Below, one piece after another: positions 24,374 to 33,738 of a stretch of 64,000 nt of DNA; positions within the stretch are counted from its first letter, which is position 1, and every line of letters starts with the position of its first letter. The notes beneath the pieces were generated by a model. That model worked only from the letters and a program-made list of their open reading frames with translations, ran no database searches and was not told the origin of the DNA. The position numbers and the translations under genes were made by a program. Source of the DNA: Myxococcales bacterium (GTDB lineage: Bacteria; Myxococcota_A; Polyangia; Polyangiales; Polyangiaceae); the NCBI GenBank assembly GCA_016712525.1, contig JADJQX010000001.1:558001-622000 (forward strand). Reading direction: 5' to 3'.

Positions 24374-26332
24374 ATGGTCGCCCTCGCCGCACTCACGACC
24401 CTCGCGTACCTCGCCGCGCTCGCGACCGCCCGCGTCGCGCCGAAAGACGGGGCGCCGGCGCAGAGCCCCGCGGAGCTCGCCGTCGCCGCGAGCCTCCTGC
24501 TCAACGCGATCCTCGGCGGCGCGATCTACGCGCTCGGCATCACGAACGTGCTCTACCGGCCCGTGCTCGGCACGACGGTCGCGGTGGTGTCCCTCGGGCT
24601 CCTCGCGCTCGCGAAGCGCCGCGGCCTCTCCCCGAAGGACCTCGCGCGGGCGCTCCGCGACGTGACGATCCTGCCGTTCCGCGCGGCGTGGGAGACGGCC
24701 AAGTCCACGAGCCTCATGGGGCTCGGCTTCCTCTTCGCGACGGGCTTCCTCGTGGTCACGGCGATCGCGGTCTACTACGCCCCCAATTGGCGCGACTGGG
24801 ACTGCCTCTGGTACCACGAGTCGATGGTGGGCTTCACCATCCAGAACCACGGGTTCCGGGTGGTCGAGCTGCCGACCTACCTCCAAAAGATCAACGGTTA
24901 CCAGCGTTTCGGCGAGATGACGCAGCTCTGGTTCGGCATCTGGGCGGGCCGCCCGCTCGTCGAGGCGCCGAACCTCGTCTTCGTGCCGCTGCTCATGGGC
25001 TCGGTGTACCTGCTCGCGAAGCGCTACTCGGGCGATCGTGTGGTGTCCATCGCGTGGGCCGTCGCGTTCCTGCTCGTGCCCGGCAACGCGCGCCTCCTCC
25101 AGAGCACCATGGTGGATCCGCACGCCGCGGCGCTCTTCGTCACGGCCACCTTCTACGCCTCGGAGAAGGACCTCCGCCCGCGCGAGGCGTGGCTCGCGAT
25201 CGTCGCCCTCACGATGGCGGTCGGCACGAAGACCTTCTTGCTCATCCCGGGCTTCGTGCTCGCGGTGCTCGTGCTCGTGAGGCTCATCCGCCACCGGAAA
25301 GAGCTCGGGGCCCGCACGACGGGCGCGATCGTCGGCGGCGGCAGCGCGCTCCTCGTGGGGATGGTGGCGTTCACCCACCTCAGGAACTACCTGAACTTCA
25401 AGAACCCGGTCTGGCCCGACCTCTCGGTGGACGTCCCGAAGCTCGGCATCCACTGGGTGGGCACGAACGTGCTCTTCGACGACAACCTCCCCACGACCCA
25501 GCGCGTGAACGCGAACGTCGCCCCCGGCGACCTCTACGACAAGATCGTCGCGATGCCCTGGACGAACACGTGGGGCGACCACTCGTGGCAGATCGCGGAC
25601 TACGGGCCCGGCGTGAGCTGGCTCGTGTGGCCCGTGGGCACGCTCGTCGCGCTCGTCCTCCCGCTCGTCGTGCTCCGCGATCTCGTGTGGAAACGCCTAC
25701 GAAAGAAGCCGATCGACGAGGATCGGGCCTCCCGCGCGAGGCTCGCGTCGATGCTGGCCTTGCCCACCCTCGTGGCCTTCATGGCGTCCCCTGCGCTCTA
25801 CATCGGGCGTTACCACACGGCGATGGTCGGGCTCCTCTTCGGCCTCGTCGCGTGGGTCGCGTCGCACGAGCGCACGAAGCGCTTCGCCGAGGGCGTGCCG
25901 CTCATGCTCCAGGTGACGGCGATCATGATGACGCTCTGGACGCCGGCCGCGCGCCGGTATTGGCTCATGTGGGACCAGGTCAAGTCGATCGTGGTGACGC
26001 CGTACCCCGAGCGCGAGCTCGCGCAGCGCTTCGGCGCGGGCGTCCACGAGCCCACCGGCTGGGCCCGAGAGCGCGAGGTCCACGCGGGCACGCGGGTCGG
26101 CTTCGACGGCATGCACTTCGTGTCGCTCCTGTGGAACAACCGCTACTCGAACGAGGTGTACTGGCTCGGCAACGAGGCCGACCCGCTCCGCAAGGCCGAC
26201 GAGCTCGGGATCCGCTGGATTTACGCGGGCGGCGGCACGGCGCTGCACGGCCAGGTCACCTCGAGCCCGGCCTGGGTGGCGGTCGGCCCCCTCGAGGCGG
26301 AGCGGTTCGGGACGGTCTACCGCCGCAAATAG
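24374..26332 (+). CDS. GT-C-like polytopic membrane protein (copy 1)
   Basis: A 652-residue inner-membrane protein with about a dozen hydrophobic helices spread over residues 5-560 and a soluble C-terminal 90 residues. The first large periplasmic loop has DWDCLWYHESMVGFTIQNHG, with acidic residues placed like the catalytic loop of GT-C enzymes that use polyprenyl-phosphate sugars. It is a paralog of 27615-29552, sharing the W-Y-H-E loop, GEM-Q-L-F segments and the C-terminal pattern (PYPERE...F-G-A, LWNN-x-YSN-x-V-Y). It probably transfers a sugar to a lipid or polymer outside the membrane. The acceptor is unknown. Confidence 0.75.
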   Translation: MVALAALTTLAYLAALATARVAPKDGAPAQSPAELAVAASLLLNAILGGAIYALGITNVLYRPVLGTTVAVVSLGLLALAKRRGLSPKDLARALRDVTILPFRAAWETAKSTSLMGLGFLFATGFLVVTAIAVYYAPNWRDWDCLWYHESMVGFTIQNHGFRVVELPTYLQKINGYQRFGEMTQLWFGIWAGRPLVEAPNLVFVPLLMGSVYLLAKRYSGDRVVSIAWAVAFLLVPGNARLLQSTMVDPHAAALFVTATFYASEKDLRPREAWLAIVALTMAVGTKTFLLIPGFVLAVLVLVRLIRHRKELGARTTGAIVGGGSALLVGMVAFTHLRNYLNFKNPVWPDLSVDVPKLGIHWVGTNVLFDDNLPTTQRVNANVAPGDLYDKIVAMPWTNTWGDHSWQIADYGPGVSWLVWPVGTLVALVLPLVVLRDLVWKRLRKKPIDEDRASRARLASMLALPTLVAFMASPALYIGRYHTAMVGLLFGLVAWVASHERTKRFAEGVPLMLQVTAIMMTLWTPAARRYWLMWDQVKSIVVTPYPERELAQRFGAGVHEPTGWAREREVHAGTRVGFDGMHFVSLLWNNRYSNEVYWLGNEADPLRKADELGIRWIYAGGGTALHGQVTSSPAWVAVGPLEAERFGTVYRRK

Positions 26333-26437
26333 GCCGCTCGCGCCCGGCCGTTTCCTTTCCAAAGGCCGGAGAGCCGTTCTATCGTCCGCGGCGAGGCCCC
26401 GGCCCGAGCCGGCGGCGCACGTAGCTTAAGGTCCCTC

Positions 26438-27622
26438 GTGAAATCGACCCCTCCCCCCGAAAAGAAGCTCGAGCTCTCGGTCGTCATCCCCTGCCTCAAC
26501 GAGGAGAAGACGATCACCTTCTGCATCGAGAAGGCGCTCCGCGCGATGAAGGAGCACGGCATCGAGGGCGAGGTGCTCGTGAGCGACAACGGCAGCACCG
26601 ACAAGAGCATCGAGGTGTCCGAGGCCGCCGGCGCGCGCGTCGTGAAATGCCCCGACAAGGGCTACGGGGCCGCGCTGAAGTACGGCTTCGAGAACGCCTG
26701 GGGCGACTACCTCCTCATGGGAGACGCCGACGACTCGTACGACTTCTCCGAGCTCCCGCGCTTCGTCGACAAGGTGCGCGAGGGCCACGTCTACGTGATG
26801 GGCACGCGCCTCCGCGGCAAGATCATGCCCGGCGCGATGCCGTTTTTGAACCGGCACCTCGGCACGCCGGTGCTCACGCGCATCTTGAACTGGCTCTTCG
26901 ACACGAGCATCACCGACTGCAACTCCGGCATGCGCTGCATGAAGCGCGAGATGGTGCTCGGCCTCGGGCTCATCTCCCCGGGCATGGAGTTCGCGTCGGA
27001 GCTGATCGTGAAGGCCGCCAAGGCCGACGTGCCCATCGTGGAGGTGCCCATCACCCTCCACAAGGACAAGCGCGACCGCGCGCCTCACCTTCGCCCCTGG
27101 CGCGACGGGTGGCGGCACCTCCGCCTCCTCCTCTGGTACGCGCCCAACAAAACCATGATGCAGCCGGGGCTCGTGCTCTTGCTGCTCGGGCTCGTGCTCG
27201 TCGTAAGCCAGCTCTTCGGGCCCTTCAGCGTGGGCGGCCTCTACTTCGACATCCACTACATGATCCTCGGCCTCACGATGAGCATCCTTGGCTTGTCGGC
27301 GGCCTCGATGGGCGGCGCGATCCACGCGGTGATGCCCGAGCCGAAGCGCCCCTCGGCCCTCGCCGACTGGCTCACGTTCGACAAGGGCGTGGTCGTGGGC
27401 GCGCTCCTCTTCGTCGGCGGGCTCGCGTGCGACGGGTACGTGCTCGGCACGTGGCTCTCGACGCACCGGGGCGAGGTGACCCCGACCCTCACGCGGCTCA
27501 CGCTCTTCGGCGTGCTGCTCATGGCGATGGGGTTCCAGTTCATCTTGGCCGGTCTGCTCGTGGGCACGGCGCAGACCGCGTCGGCCGCCCACATGGCGCG
27601 CTCGGGCCGCGGAGATGGCTGA
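26438..27622 (+). CDS. GT2 family polyprenyl-phosphate glycosyltransferase
   Basis: 394 residues. The N-terminal GT-A domain (1-235) is dolichol-phosphate-mannose-synthase-like: SVVIPCLNEEKTI, VSDNGSTD, GYGAALKYGFENA, the DADDSYDFSELPRF motif with the metal-binding D-x-D, and SGMRCMKREM. Four C-terminal membrane helices (about 240-262, 270-295, 318-340 and 355-380) anchor it. Such enzymes load a sugar from a nucleotide donor onto polyprenyl phosphate, the donor used by GT-C proteins. It lies between two paralogous GT-C-like genes and overlaps the second by eight bases, so the trio probably works in sequence. Confidence 0.9.
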   Translation: MKSTPPPEKKLELSVVIPCLNEEKTITFCIEKALRAMKEHGIEGEVLVSDNGSTDKSIEVSEAAGARVVKCPDKGYGAALKYGFENAWGDYLLMGDADDSYDFSELPRFVDKVREGHVYVMGTRLRGKIMPGAMPFLNRHLGTPVLTRILNWLFDTSITDCNSGMRCMKREMVLGLGLISPGMEFASELIVKAAKADVPIVEVPITLHKDKRDRAPHLRPWRDGWRHLRLLLWYAPNKTMMQPGLVLLLLGLVLVVSQLFGPFSVGGLYFDIHYMILGLTMSILGLSAASMGGAIHAVMPEPKRPSALADWLTFDKGVVVGALLFVGGLACDGYVLGTWLSTHRGEVTPTLTRLTLFGVLLMAMGFQFILAGLLVGTAQTASAAHMARSGRGDG

Positions 27623-29552
27623 CCCGCGGCACGCGATCGTCGACCTCCTGTGGCCCCTCGGGGCGTGCATCTTCTTCTCCGCGACCGCGGCGACCACCCG
27701 CCTCGAGCTCGAGTCCCGCGCCGAGCGCATCGTCGCGACGGCCCTCCTCTCGAACGCGTTCGCCGTCGTGCCCATCTACCTCTTGGGTCTCGCCGGCGCT
27801 CTCACGCGGGCGACCCTCGGCGGGGTGATCGTCGGCTCCACGGTCGCGATCGCCGCGGCGACGTACAAGCGCGACAAGGCGATCGTGGCCACGATGAAGG
27901 AGCTGGCGCTCGCCCCGTTCGAGGTCTTCCGCGAGGCCCTCCGCGCGAACGCCCCCGTCGCGTTCGTCGCCCTCGGGGCGACCGGGTACATTCTCTTCGC
28001 GGTCTACGCGAGCTACCTCGCGCCCACGTGGCGCAGCTACGACGCCCTCTGGTACCACGAGCCGATCGTCGGATTTGCCATACAAAACAAGGGGTTCGCG
28101 TGGGTCGACGTCCCCCCCGAGCTCGACGTCGTCAACGCCAACCCGCGCGCGTCGGAGATGCTCCAGCTCTTCTTCGCGATCGTGGGCGGGCGGCGCGTGA
28201 TCGAGACCGCGTCGGTCGTGACGATGGCAGCGGTCGGGGTCGCGCACCACGCCCTCTTCGGGCGCCTGACGTCCCGCGTGGACGTGCGGCTCGGCTTCTC
28301 GGCGGCGCTCCTCCTCGTCCCGGCGTTCTTCATCCAAATCGGGACGACGTACATCGACGCGCACGTGTGGGGGCTGCTCGTCGTGGGGCTCTTCTTCGCG
28401 ACCGCGCGAGCCGTCTCCCGCGGCTACCTCGCGCTCACGGCGCTCGCGGTGGGTCTCGCCTTCGGCGCGAAGGCCACGGCGTACCTCCCGGGCGGCGTCG
28501 TGCTCCTCGTCGCCATGGGGCGCCACGTCGAACCGCGGCGGCTCTTCGCCTCCGGGGCGCGCGCGATCCTCGTCGGCTCGCTCGCGCTCCCCCTCGCGAT
28601 CCACACCTTCGTGCGGAACGCCGTCCACTTCAAGAACCCGGTCTTCCCCGTGCCCGTGGCGCTGCCGTCCCTCGGCATCGCGTGGCAGGGGCTAGGCGCG
28701 CCGTTCGAGGACGCGGAGGTGATCGAGCCTTTCCTCTCCGTCTGGAAGAACGCCGCGGGCCAGCCAGGGGGCGACGGGAAGTACAGCTACCCGTTCTACG
28801 TCTTGCCGCACACGGCGCGCGAGGCGGCCGCGTCGTTCAACTATGGGTACGCCGTCGCGTACGTGCTTGTGCCGTTCGGGGCCGTCGCGCTCCTCTTCAT
28901 GACCGCGCGCGTCCTCGCGAGCCCCGCTGTCGGGCTCCCGCGGAGGCACGCGACCCGCGTCGTGATGGCGACCACGCTCGCCCTCGCCGGGATCGTCCAC
29001 TACACGACGCTGAAATACCTGCATCTTGCACGCTATCACGGCGTGCTGCTCACCATGCTCGTCGTCGCGATCGTCGCGGCCTCGGAGGTGCTGCGGCGCC
29101 CGGCGTGGGCAGGAGCGCTCGCCGCGGCGGCGTGCGGGCTCGGGGTCGTCTCGCTCGCCATCCAGGATCCTCGGGTCTACCTCGTCCCGGGGGATGTCGC
29201 GGAGATGCGTGAGGTGCCCTACCCCGAGCGCGAGGCGACCCCGCGCTTCGGCGCTCCGACGACGCTCGACGGCGGGCGGCTCCGCGCCGGGTTCGCGCCG
29301 GGCTCGGTCATCGCCTACTCGGAGAACCTCCAAGCCATCGCCCCGCTCTGGAACGACGACTACTCGAACCGCGTGGTCTACGTGCACGGCGACAAACGGC
29401 TCTCGGGCGAGCTCGACGCGGTAGGTGCGCGTTACTACGTCTGCACGGGCTACTGCACCGCCCACCCCGAGCTCTTTCACAGCTTCGCCCCGAGGGGCCC
29501 GATGTTCACGTTCAGCACCAGCGCCATCTTGTACGAGCGCCGGGCACCGTGA
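27615..29552 (+). CDS. GT-C-like polytopic membrane protein (copy 2)
   Basis: 645 residues with the same plan as the protein at 24374-26332. The first periplasmic loop reads SYDALWYHEPIVGFAIQNKG, about a dozen membrane helices follow to residue 510, and the soluble tail shares PYPEREATPRFGAP and LWNDDYSNRVVYVHG. The two copies are diverged but align along their length, so they probably act on related substrates, perhaps adding two successive sugars. The start codon overlaps the end of the GT2 gene, indicating translational coupling. No named family was recognised beyond the GT-C-like loop. Confidence 0.75.
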   Translation: MADPRHAIVDLLWPLGACIFFSATAATTRLELESRAERIVATALLSNAFAVVPIYLLGLAGALTRATLGGVIVGSTVAIAAATYKRDKAIVATMKELALAPFEVFREALRANAPVAFVALGATGYILFAVYASYLAPTWRSYDALWYHEPIVGFAIQNKGFAWVDVPPELDVVNANPRASEMLQLFFAIVGGRRVIETASVVTMAAVGVAHHALFGRLTSRVDVRLGFSAALLLVPAFFIQIGTTYIDAHVWGLLVVGLFFATARAVSRGYLALTALAVGLAFGAKATAYLPGGVVLLVAMGRHVEPRRLFASGARAILVGSLALPLAIHTFVRNAVHFKNPVFPVPVALPSLGIAWQGLGAPFEDAEVIEPFLSVWKNAAGQPGGDGKYSYPFYVLPHTAREAAASFNYGYAVAYVLVPFGAVALLFMTARVLASPAVGLPRRHATRVVMATTLALAGIVHYTTLKYLHLARYHGVLLTMLVVAIVAASEVLRRPAWAGALAAAACGLGVVSLAIQDPRVYLVPGDVAEMREVPYPEREATPRFGAPTTLDGGRLRAGFAPGSVIAYSENLQAIAPLWNDDYSNRVVYVHGDKRLSGELDAVGARYYVCTGYCTAHPELFHSFAPRGPMFTFSTSAILYERRAP

Positions 29553-29594
29553 GGGCTTCGCACGGGCGCGTGACGAAGGTACGATCGAGCTCCG

Positions 29595-30791
29595 ATGGCG
29601 GGTGAGGACGACGACGAGCGGGCGAGCCCCGAGGAGGCCAAAGACGCCGTGACGGGCGATGGTCCCGAGCGCGTCGCGTCCTCGGCTTCGTCCGCTCCGG
29701 AGGGCTCCGCCAAGAGCCCCGAGGCCGGCACGCCGAGCACGGCGAAGAAACGAGGCGACGTCGGGTCCTTCGCGCTCGCGCTCGCCGTGTGTGCCCTGTG
29801 CCTCGCGCTCGGCGAGAGGCGGTACCGCAAATCTCCCCTCCCCGAGGCCATCGCCAAGACCGACACCTACACCACCAAGATCGCCGACTACACGAGGCGC
29901 GGGGGCGCCGACGTGGTCATCGTGGGGAGCTCGCGCATCTACCACGGCGCCAACGCGCCGCTCCTCTCCGAGCTCGCCTCGAACGCGCTCGGCAAACCGA
30001 CCACCGTGTACAACCTGGGCGTGCCCGCGGGGGATTTGCCCGGGTACGTGCTCTCCGTCGACGACGTGCTCCGCAGCGGCCTCAAGAAGCCGCGCCTCTT
30101 CGTGTTCGGCATGAGCCCCATCGAGTGGACGTGCTGCCCCGCGACGAGCGTGCCCTCGTCGCCCAAGTGGATCGCGGCTGTGCGCCCGCGCCACGCGTGG
30201 ACGCTGTTCGCGTCGGCGAGCGATCCCGAAGAGGCCTTCACCGATCTCACGCTCGGCCTCTTTCAGTCGTTCGGGGCGCGCACGCACGTGCTCGCGTCGG
30301 TGCTACGCGACACGCCGCCGCAGGGCGTGGCGAACCCCGGAGACCTCGGCTGGGCCAGCTTCGGGTGGGCGGTCTCCCCCTCGGTGCAGGCCTCCCGCGC
30401 CGAGGGCCGCGCGAACGCGTACCGCCCCAACTTCTACCCTCCGAAGCACTTCGACCGCGCGGGCTCCGACAGGTACTTCCGCGCCGCGCTCGCCCGGCTC
30501 GAAGGCGCGGGGGTGAGCGTCGCCATCGTAGGCACGCCTCAAGCGCGCCAGCTCGACATCAACAACGACGCCGCGAGCTACTACGGCGAGTACGTGGCGT
30601 ATCTCACGGCGCAAGCCGAGGCGCACGGCACTACGTTTGTAAACTACAACGACTTCCCGGGCCTCACCAACGCCGACTTCGGCGACGGGGATCACCTGCT
30701 CGTGGGCGGCAGCATCAAGTTCTCGCGCCTGCTCTCCGAGGAGGTGATCGTGCCGCACCTCTCGGGAAAAAAGCCCCAAGCACGTCGCTGA
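29595..30791 (+). CDS. Membrane-anchored SGNH/DltD-like protein
   Basis: 398 residues: a 50-residue acidic, low-complexity cytoplasmic N-terminus, one membrane helix (about 55-74), and a periplasmic domain. The nucleophile block is VVIVGSSRIYHG (Ser112 or Ser113) and the late block FGDGDHL supplies an Asp/His pair (Asp364, His367), the SGNH hydrolase layout also seen in DltD and AlgX/AlgJ-type proteins. Those partners of MBOAT proteins act in O-acylation of polysaccharides. An MBOAT gene is 1.1 kb downstream on the opposite strand. Acyl transfer or esterase activity on an exported glycan is likely. It closes the plus-strand group. Confidence 0.8.
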   Translation: MAGEDDDERASPEEAKDAVTGDGPERVASSASSAPEGSAKSPEAGTPSTAKKRGDVGSFALALAVCALCLALGERRYRKSPLPEAIAKTDTYTTKIADYTRRGGADVVIVGSSRIYHGANAPLLSELASNALGKPTTVYNLGVPAGDLPGYVLSVDDVLRSGLKKPRLFVFGMSPIEWTCCPATSVPSSPKWIAAVRPRHAWTLFASASDPEEAFTDLTLGLFQSFGARTHVLASVLRDTPPQGVANPGDLGWASFGWAVSPSVQASRAEGRANAYRPNFYPPKHFDRAGSDRYFRAALARLEGAGVSVAIVGTPQARQLDINNDAASYYGEYVAYLTAQAEAHGTTFVNYNDFPGLTNADFGDGDHLLVGGSIKFSRLLSEEVIVPHLSGKKPQARR

Positions 30792-30810
30792 CGCCTCCTT
30801 TGCGAGGCGT
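30791..30810. terminator. Bidirectional hairpin between convergent genes
   Basis: A 7-base stem, ACGCCTC with GAGGCGT, around a six-base loop begins at the last base of the SGNH gene stop and ends 3 bases before the convergent GT4 stop. There is no T tract, so it is a weak or factor-assisted terminator. Confidence 0.55.
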
Positions 30811-30813
30811 TCG

Positions 30814-31932
30814 TCACGCGAACCGCGAGCGTGCGGCCTCTCCCAAGATGCCCTCGTAGGCGGTGAGGAACGCGTCGAGACCCCACGCGCCCTTCGCCGA
30901 GCCGCGCACCTCGTCACGCGAGAGATCGGCCGCGAGCGCCTCACGCACCACGTCGGCGAGGTTCTCTCCCTCGGACACGAAGCGCACCCCCGCGAGGCCG
31001 TCTAGCCCGTCGCGGAAGGCCGGATCGTCCGACACGACGACAGGCGTGCCCGAGAGCAGCGACTCTTGCACGCCGAGCGGGAGCCCCTCACCACGCGACG
31101 GGAGCACGTAGGCGTCGGCCATGGCGTAGATCTCGGGCATGCGCTCGGGCGAGACCGCGCCGAGGCGCACGGTGCTCGGGAGCCCTTCGAAGAGGTGCGC
31201 GAGCGGACCGTCACCGGCGACCACGAGCGTGACCCCCTCGGCGGCGAGCGCGCGCTGCACCTCGGCCACCTTGGCGACGCCCTTCTTCGCCACGAGGCGC
31301 CCCGAGAAGAGCATCACCTTCGCGGCGGGATCGATGCCCGCGCGCGCACGGAGCGCCGCCCGATCCGCCTCGGTGCGCACCACGAAGCGGGTGTCGTCGA
31401 TGCCGTTCCGCACGAGCGAAAATGGCTTCTTCACACCAAGCGTACGGAAGTACTCCGGCACGTGAGGCGCGCACGCGACGAGCGCCGTGGCCGCCGCGAG
31501 CACCGAGCGACCGAGGGTGCGGTACGCGAGCTCTTGGACGAGATCGAGCGCCTTGCCGAACGGCACGTACCCGACGTGCTGCGTGAGGACGAGCGGGGTC
31601 CCCGTGGCCTTGCAGGCCGCGGCCGCGAGCGCAGACCCCATGTAGAGGCAGTCGTGGGCGTGCACGACGTCAGCGCGACGCACCTCGGAGAGCATCGTGG
31701 CCGGCGCGCTCGGCGACCAGATCGGGTACGGCACGCCGAGCTTCTCCTCGAGCACGTTGAGCGCCCGAACCCGCACGATTTCTCCATTCTTTCCGGGCAC
31801 TTCGGGCACGGCCGACGACACCCACCGCACCTCGTGCCCGCGCGCGCGGAGCCCCTCGGCGAGAGACTCGGCCACGCGCTCGATGCCCCCGAGGTGGGGA
31901 GGCATGTAGTGGGTCACGACGAGTATGCGCAC
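30814..31932 (-). CDS. GT4-family glycosyltransferase
   Basis: 372 residues with the GT-B two-domain plan. The N-terminal domain opens with VVTHYMPPHLGGIERVAESLAEGL, the family's acceptor-side glycine loop, and has VVHAHDCLYMGSA. The C-terminal donor domain has KVMLFSGRLVAKKGV with the phosphate-binding Arg/Lys, VVAGDGPL, and the E-x7-E motif in PSRGEGLPLGVQESLLSG. Enzymes of this family retain anomeric configuration and build capsule, O-antigen or glycolipid chains in the cytoplasm. It lies 18 bases downstream of the MBOAT gene end, on the same strand. Confidence 0.92.
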   Translation of the reverse strand: MRILVVTHYMPPHLGGIERVAESLAEGLRARGHEVRWVSSAVPEVPGKNGEIVRVRALNVLEEKLGVPYPIWSPSAPATMLSEVRRADVVHAHDCLYMGSALAAAACKATGTPLVLTQHVGYVPFGKALDLVQELAYRTLGRSVLAAATALVACAPHVPEYFRTLGVKKPFSLVRNGIDDTRFVVRTEADRAALRARAGIDPAAKVMLFSGRLVAKKGVAKVAEVQRALAAEGVTLVVAGDGPLAHLFEGLPSTVRLGAVSPERMPEIYAMADAYVLPSRGEGLPLGVQESLLSGTPVVVSDDPAFRDGLDGLAGVRFVSEGENLADVVREALAADLSRDEVRGSAKGAWGLDAFLTAYEGILGEAARSRFA

Positions 31933-31950
31933 GAGCTCACCTCGGAGCGG

Positions 31951-33349
31951 TCAGAAGTTGAAGTAGATGAAGAGCGGCGAGCTCGTCGCGTAGAAGAAGC
32001 AGACGTAGGCGATGGCCGCCCACACGAGGCCACGGGCGGGCGCCGGCATCTTGCGGTGGAGCGTGAGCCCGAGCTTCGGCACGCCGAGCACGTGCATGAC
32101 CACGAGCACGAGGAGGAGCTTCACCACGAGCTGCACGTCGACCGGGAGCGCGGCATACGCGGGCCAGGGCCCCCTCGCGCGCGCCATCGCCACGAGCACG
32201 GCCTTGGCCTTCTCGAACGTCTCGGCGCGGAAGAACACCCAGCCCACCATGACCTGCACGAACGTCACGACCGTGGCGACCACGCGGTACGGCGGGCTCT
32301 TGCGGAGGCGCTTCGCCCACGGGATCGGGTCGGTCGCGTCGGCGTAGAGCTTGTGCACCGCGAGCAGCGCGCCGTGGTACGCCCCCCACGCGACGAACGT
32401 CCACCGCGCGCCGTGCCAGAGCCCGCCGATGAGCATCGTGAGGAAGAGGTTCCGGTACGTGAGGAGCTTGCCGTGCCGGTTTCCGCCGAGCGAGATGTAG
32501 AGGTAGTCGCGCAGCCAGCGCGAGAGCGTCATGTGCCACTTTCGCCAGAACTCGGCGATGTTCGACGCGGCGTAGGGGGTAGTCGAAGTTGTCGGGGAGC
32601 TCGTAGCCGAGCATGAGCGAGCAGCCCCGCGCGATGTCCGTGTACCCCGAGAAATCGCAGAAGATCTGGCCCGTGTACGCGAGCACGCCGAGCCACACGT
32701 AGGGCCCTGTCGCCTTTCCCGGGTCGGTGAAGATCGTGTTGGCGAAGGCGCCGAGGTTGTCGGCGATCACGATCTTCTTCATGAGCCCGAAGAGCGCGAC
32801 GAACATGCCCTCCGAGGCCTTCTCGGAGTCGAACGAGTGGTCCTTCCCGAGCTCGGGGAGGAGCTCGTCGGCGCGCACGATGGGCCCGGCGACGAGGTGC
32901 GGGAAGTACGCGATGTAGAGGAAGAACTCGGGGAGGCTCTTGGCCTCGGGCCCGCCTCGGTAAAGGTCGATGACGTACGAGAGCATCTCGAAGGTGAAGA
33001 ACGAGATGCCGAGCGGCAGCGCGAGCTCGAGCTTCACCTTGGAGCCCGCCGTGGCGAGCAAGAAGTCCGTGTACTTGAAGAACACGAGCGGCACGAGGAG
33101 CAGCACCACGGTGCCGGCGAGCACGCGCTTCTTCTTCTTCGGGTCGCGCTCACCGCGGATGCGGGCGGCGGCGAGGTACGTGAAGAGCGTCATCCCCCCG
33201 ATGAGGAGGCCGTACTTGAGCCCCCACGAGAGGTAGAACGCGTAGCTCGCGGCGAGCAGCAGCGGGGCCACGAGCTTGCGCGGCAAGACCCACCGCAGCA
33301 CCAGCACCGCGGCGAAGAAGTACAGGAACAGAAAGCTGTTGAAGAGCAT
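31951..33349 (-). pseudogene. MBOAT family O-acyltransferase with a one-base frameshift
   Basis: Two frames together encode a full protein of about 465 residues. The upstream frame covers 33349 to about 32578 (MLFNSFLFLYFFAAVLVLRW to YELPDNFDYP) and the downstream frame runs from there to 31951 (SRWLRDYLYISLGGNRHG, GGLWHGARW with the catalytic His). One extra G in the G5 run at 32575-32579 separates them; deleting it restores the family sequence YPYAASNIAEFWRKWHM. The protein would be an AlgI/DltB-type inner-membrane acyltransferase that passes acyl groups outward to a polysaccharide, working with the SGNH protein at 29595. It may be a real inactivation or a sequencing error. Confidence 0.88.
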
Positions 33350-33395
33350 CCGCCCAGCGGCATCCTACTGCGCGCGCCGAGCGAGAAACGCATGG

Positions 33396-33426
33396 AAAAA
33401 CGAAAGGGCGCCCCGAAAAGGCGCCC
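33396..33426 (-). terminator. Rho-independent terminator
   Basis: On the minus strand the stem GGGCGCC / GGCGCCC with a TTTTCGG loop is followed by TTTCGTTTTT. It lies 33 bases after the stop of the small gene at 33460, on the same strand, and separates it from the MBOAT gene. Confidence 0.85.
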
Positions 33427-33459
33427 CTCGGCGATTCGAGCTGCGGTCGAGAGGACGGC

Positions 33460-33738
33460 TTACTTCTTGTTCTCGTCCTTCGACTTGTGGGTGTTGTCGT
33501 ACTCGATGCCCTTCTTCACGTTCTCGATGGCATCGTTCACGTTCTGGATGGCCTTGACGCGATAGCCGCCCTTGTCGCTCGTGGCGTTCTGGAGGCTGCC
33601 CTTCGCGGCTTGGAGCTGCGCGAGCGCGGCCTGCATCTTGGGCTGCTCGTCGGCCTGGGCGGTCTTCGTGGTCTCGTAGCCGATCCCCGCTGCCACGACC
33701 CCGGTGAGCACGAACGTCGACACCTTCCAAAAGTTCAT
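33460..33738 (-). CDS. Small exported hypothetical protein
   Basis: 92 residues from the ATG at 33738, preceded by AAGGAGCTCTCCG, a strong ribosome binding site that decides the start against the longer open frame to 33948. A hydrophobic segment (about residues 4-22, VSTFVLTGVVAAGIGYETT) is a signal peptide or membrane anchor. The rest is a helical hairpin of AALAQLQAAKGSLQNA type ending in a Lys-rich tail. This recalls small periplasmic helical proteins of unknown role in myxobacteria. It has its own terminator and is divergent from the kelch lipoprotein. Confidence 0.8.
   Translation of the reverse strand: MNFWKVSTFVLTGVVAAGIGYETTKTAQADEQPKMQAALAQLQAAKGSLQNATSDKGGYRVKAIQNVNDAIENVKKGIEYDNTHKSKDENKK

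Noticed and set aside
24299..25582. Minus-strand frame over the first GT-C-like gene
   Set aside because: Arg/Glu/His-rich composition with no motif; the plus frame has membrane helices and a paralog.
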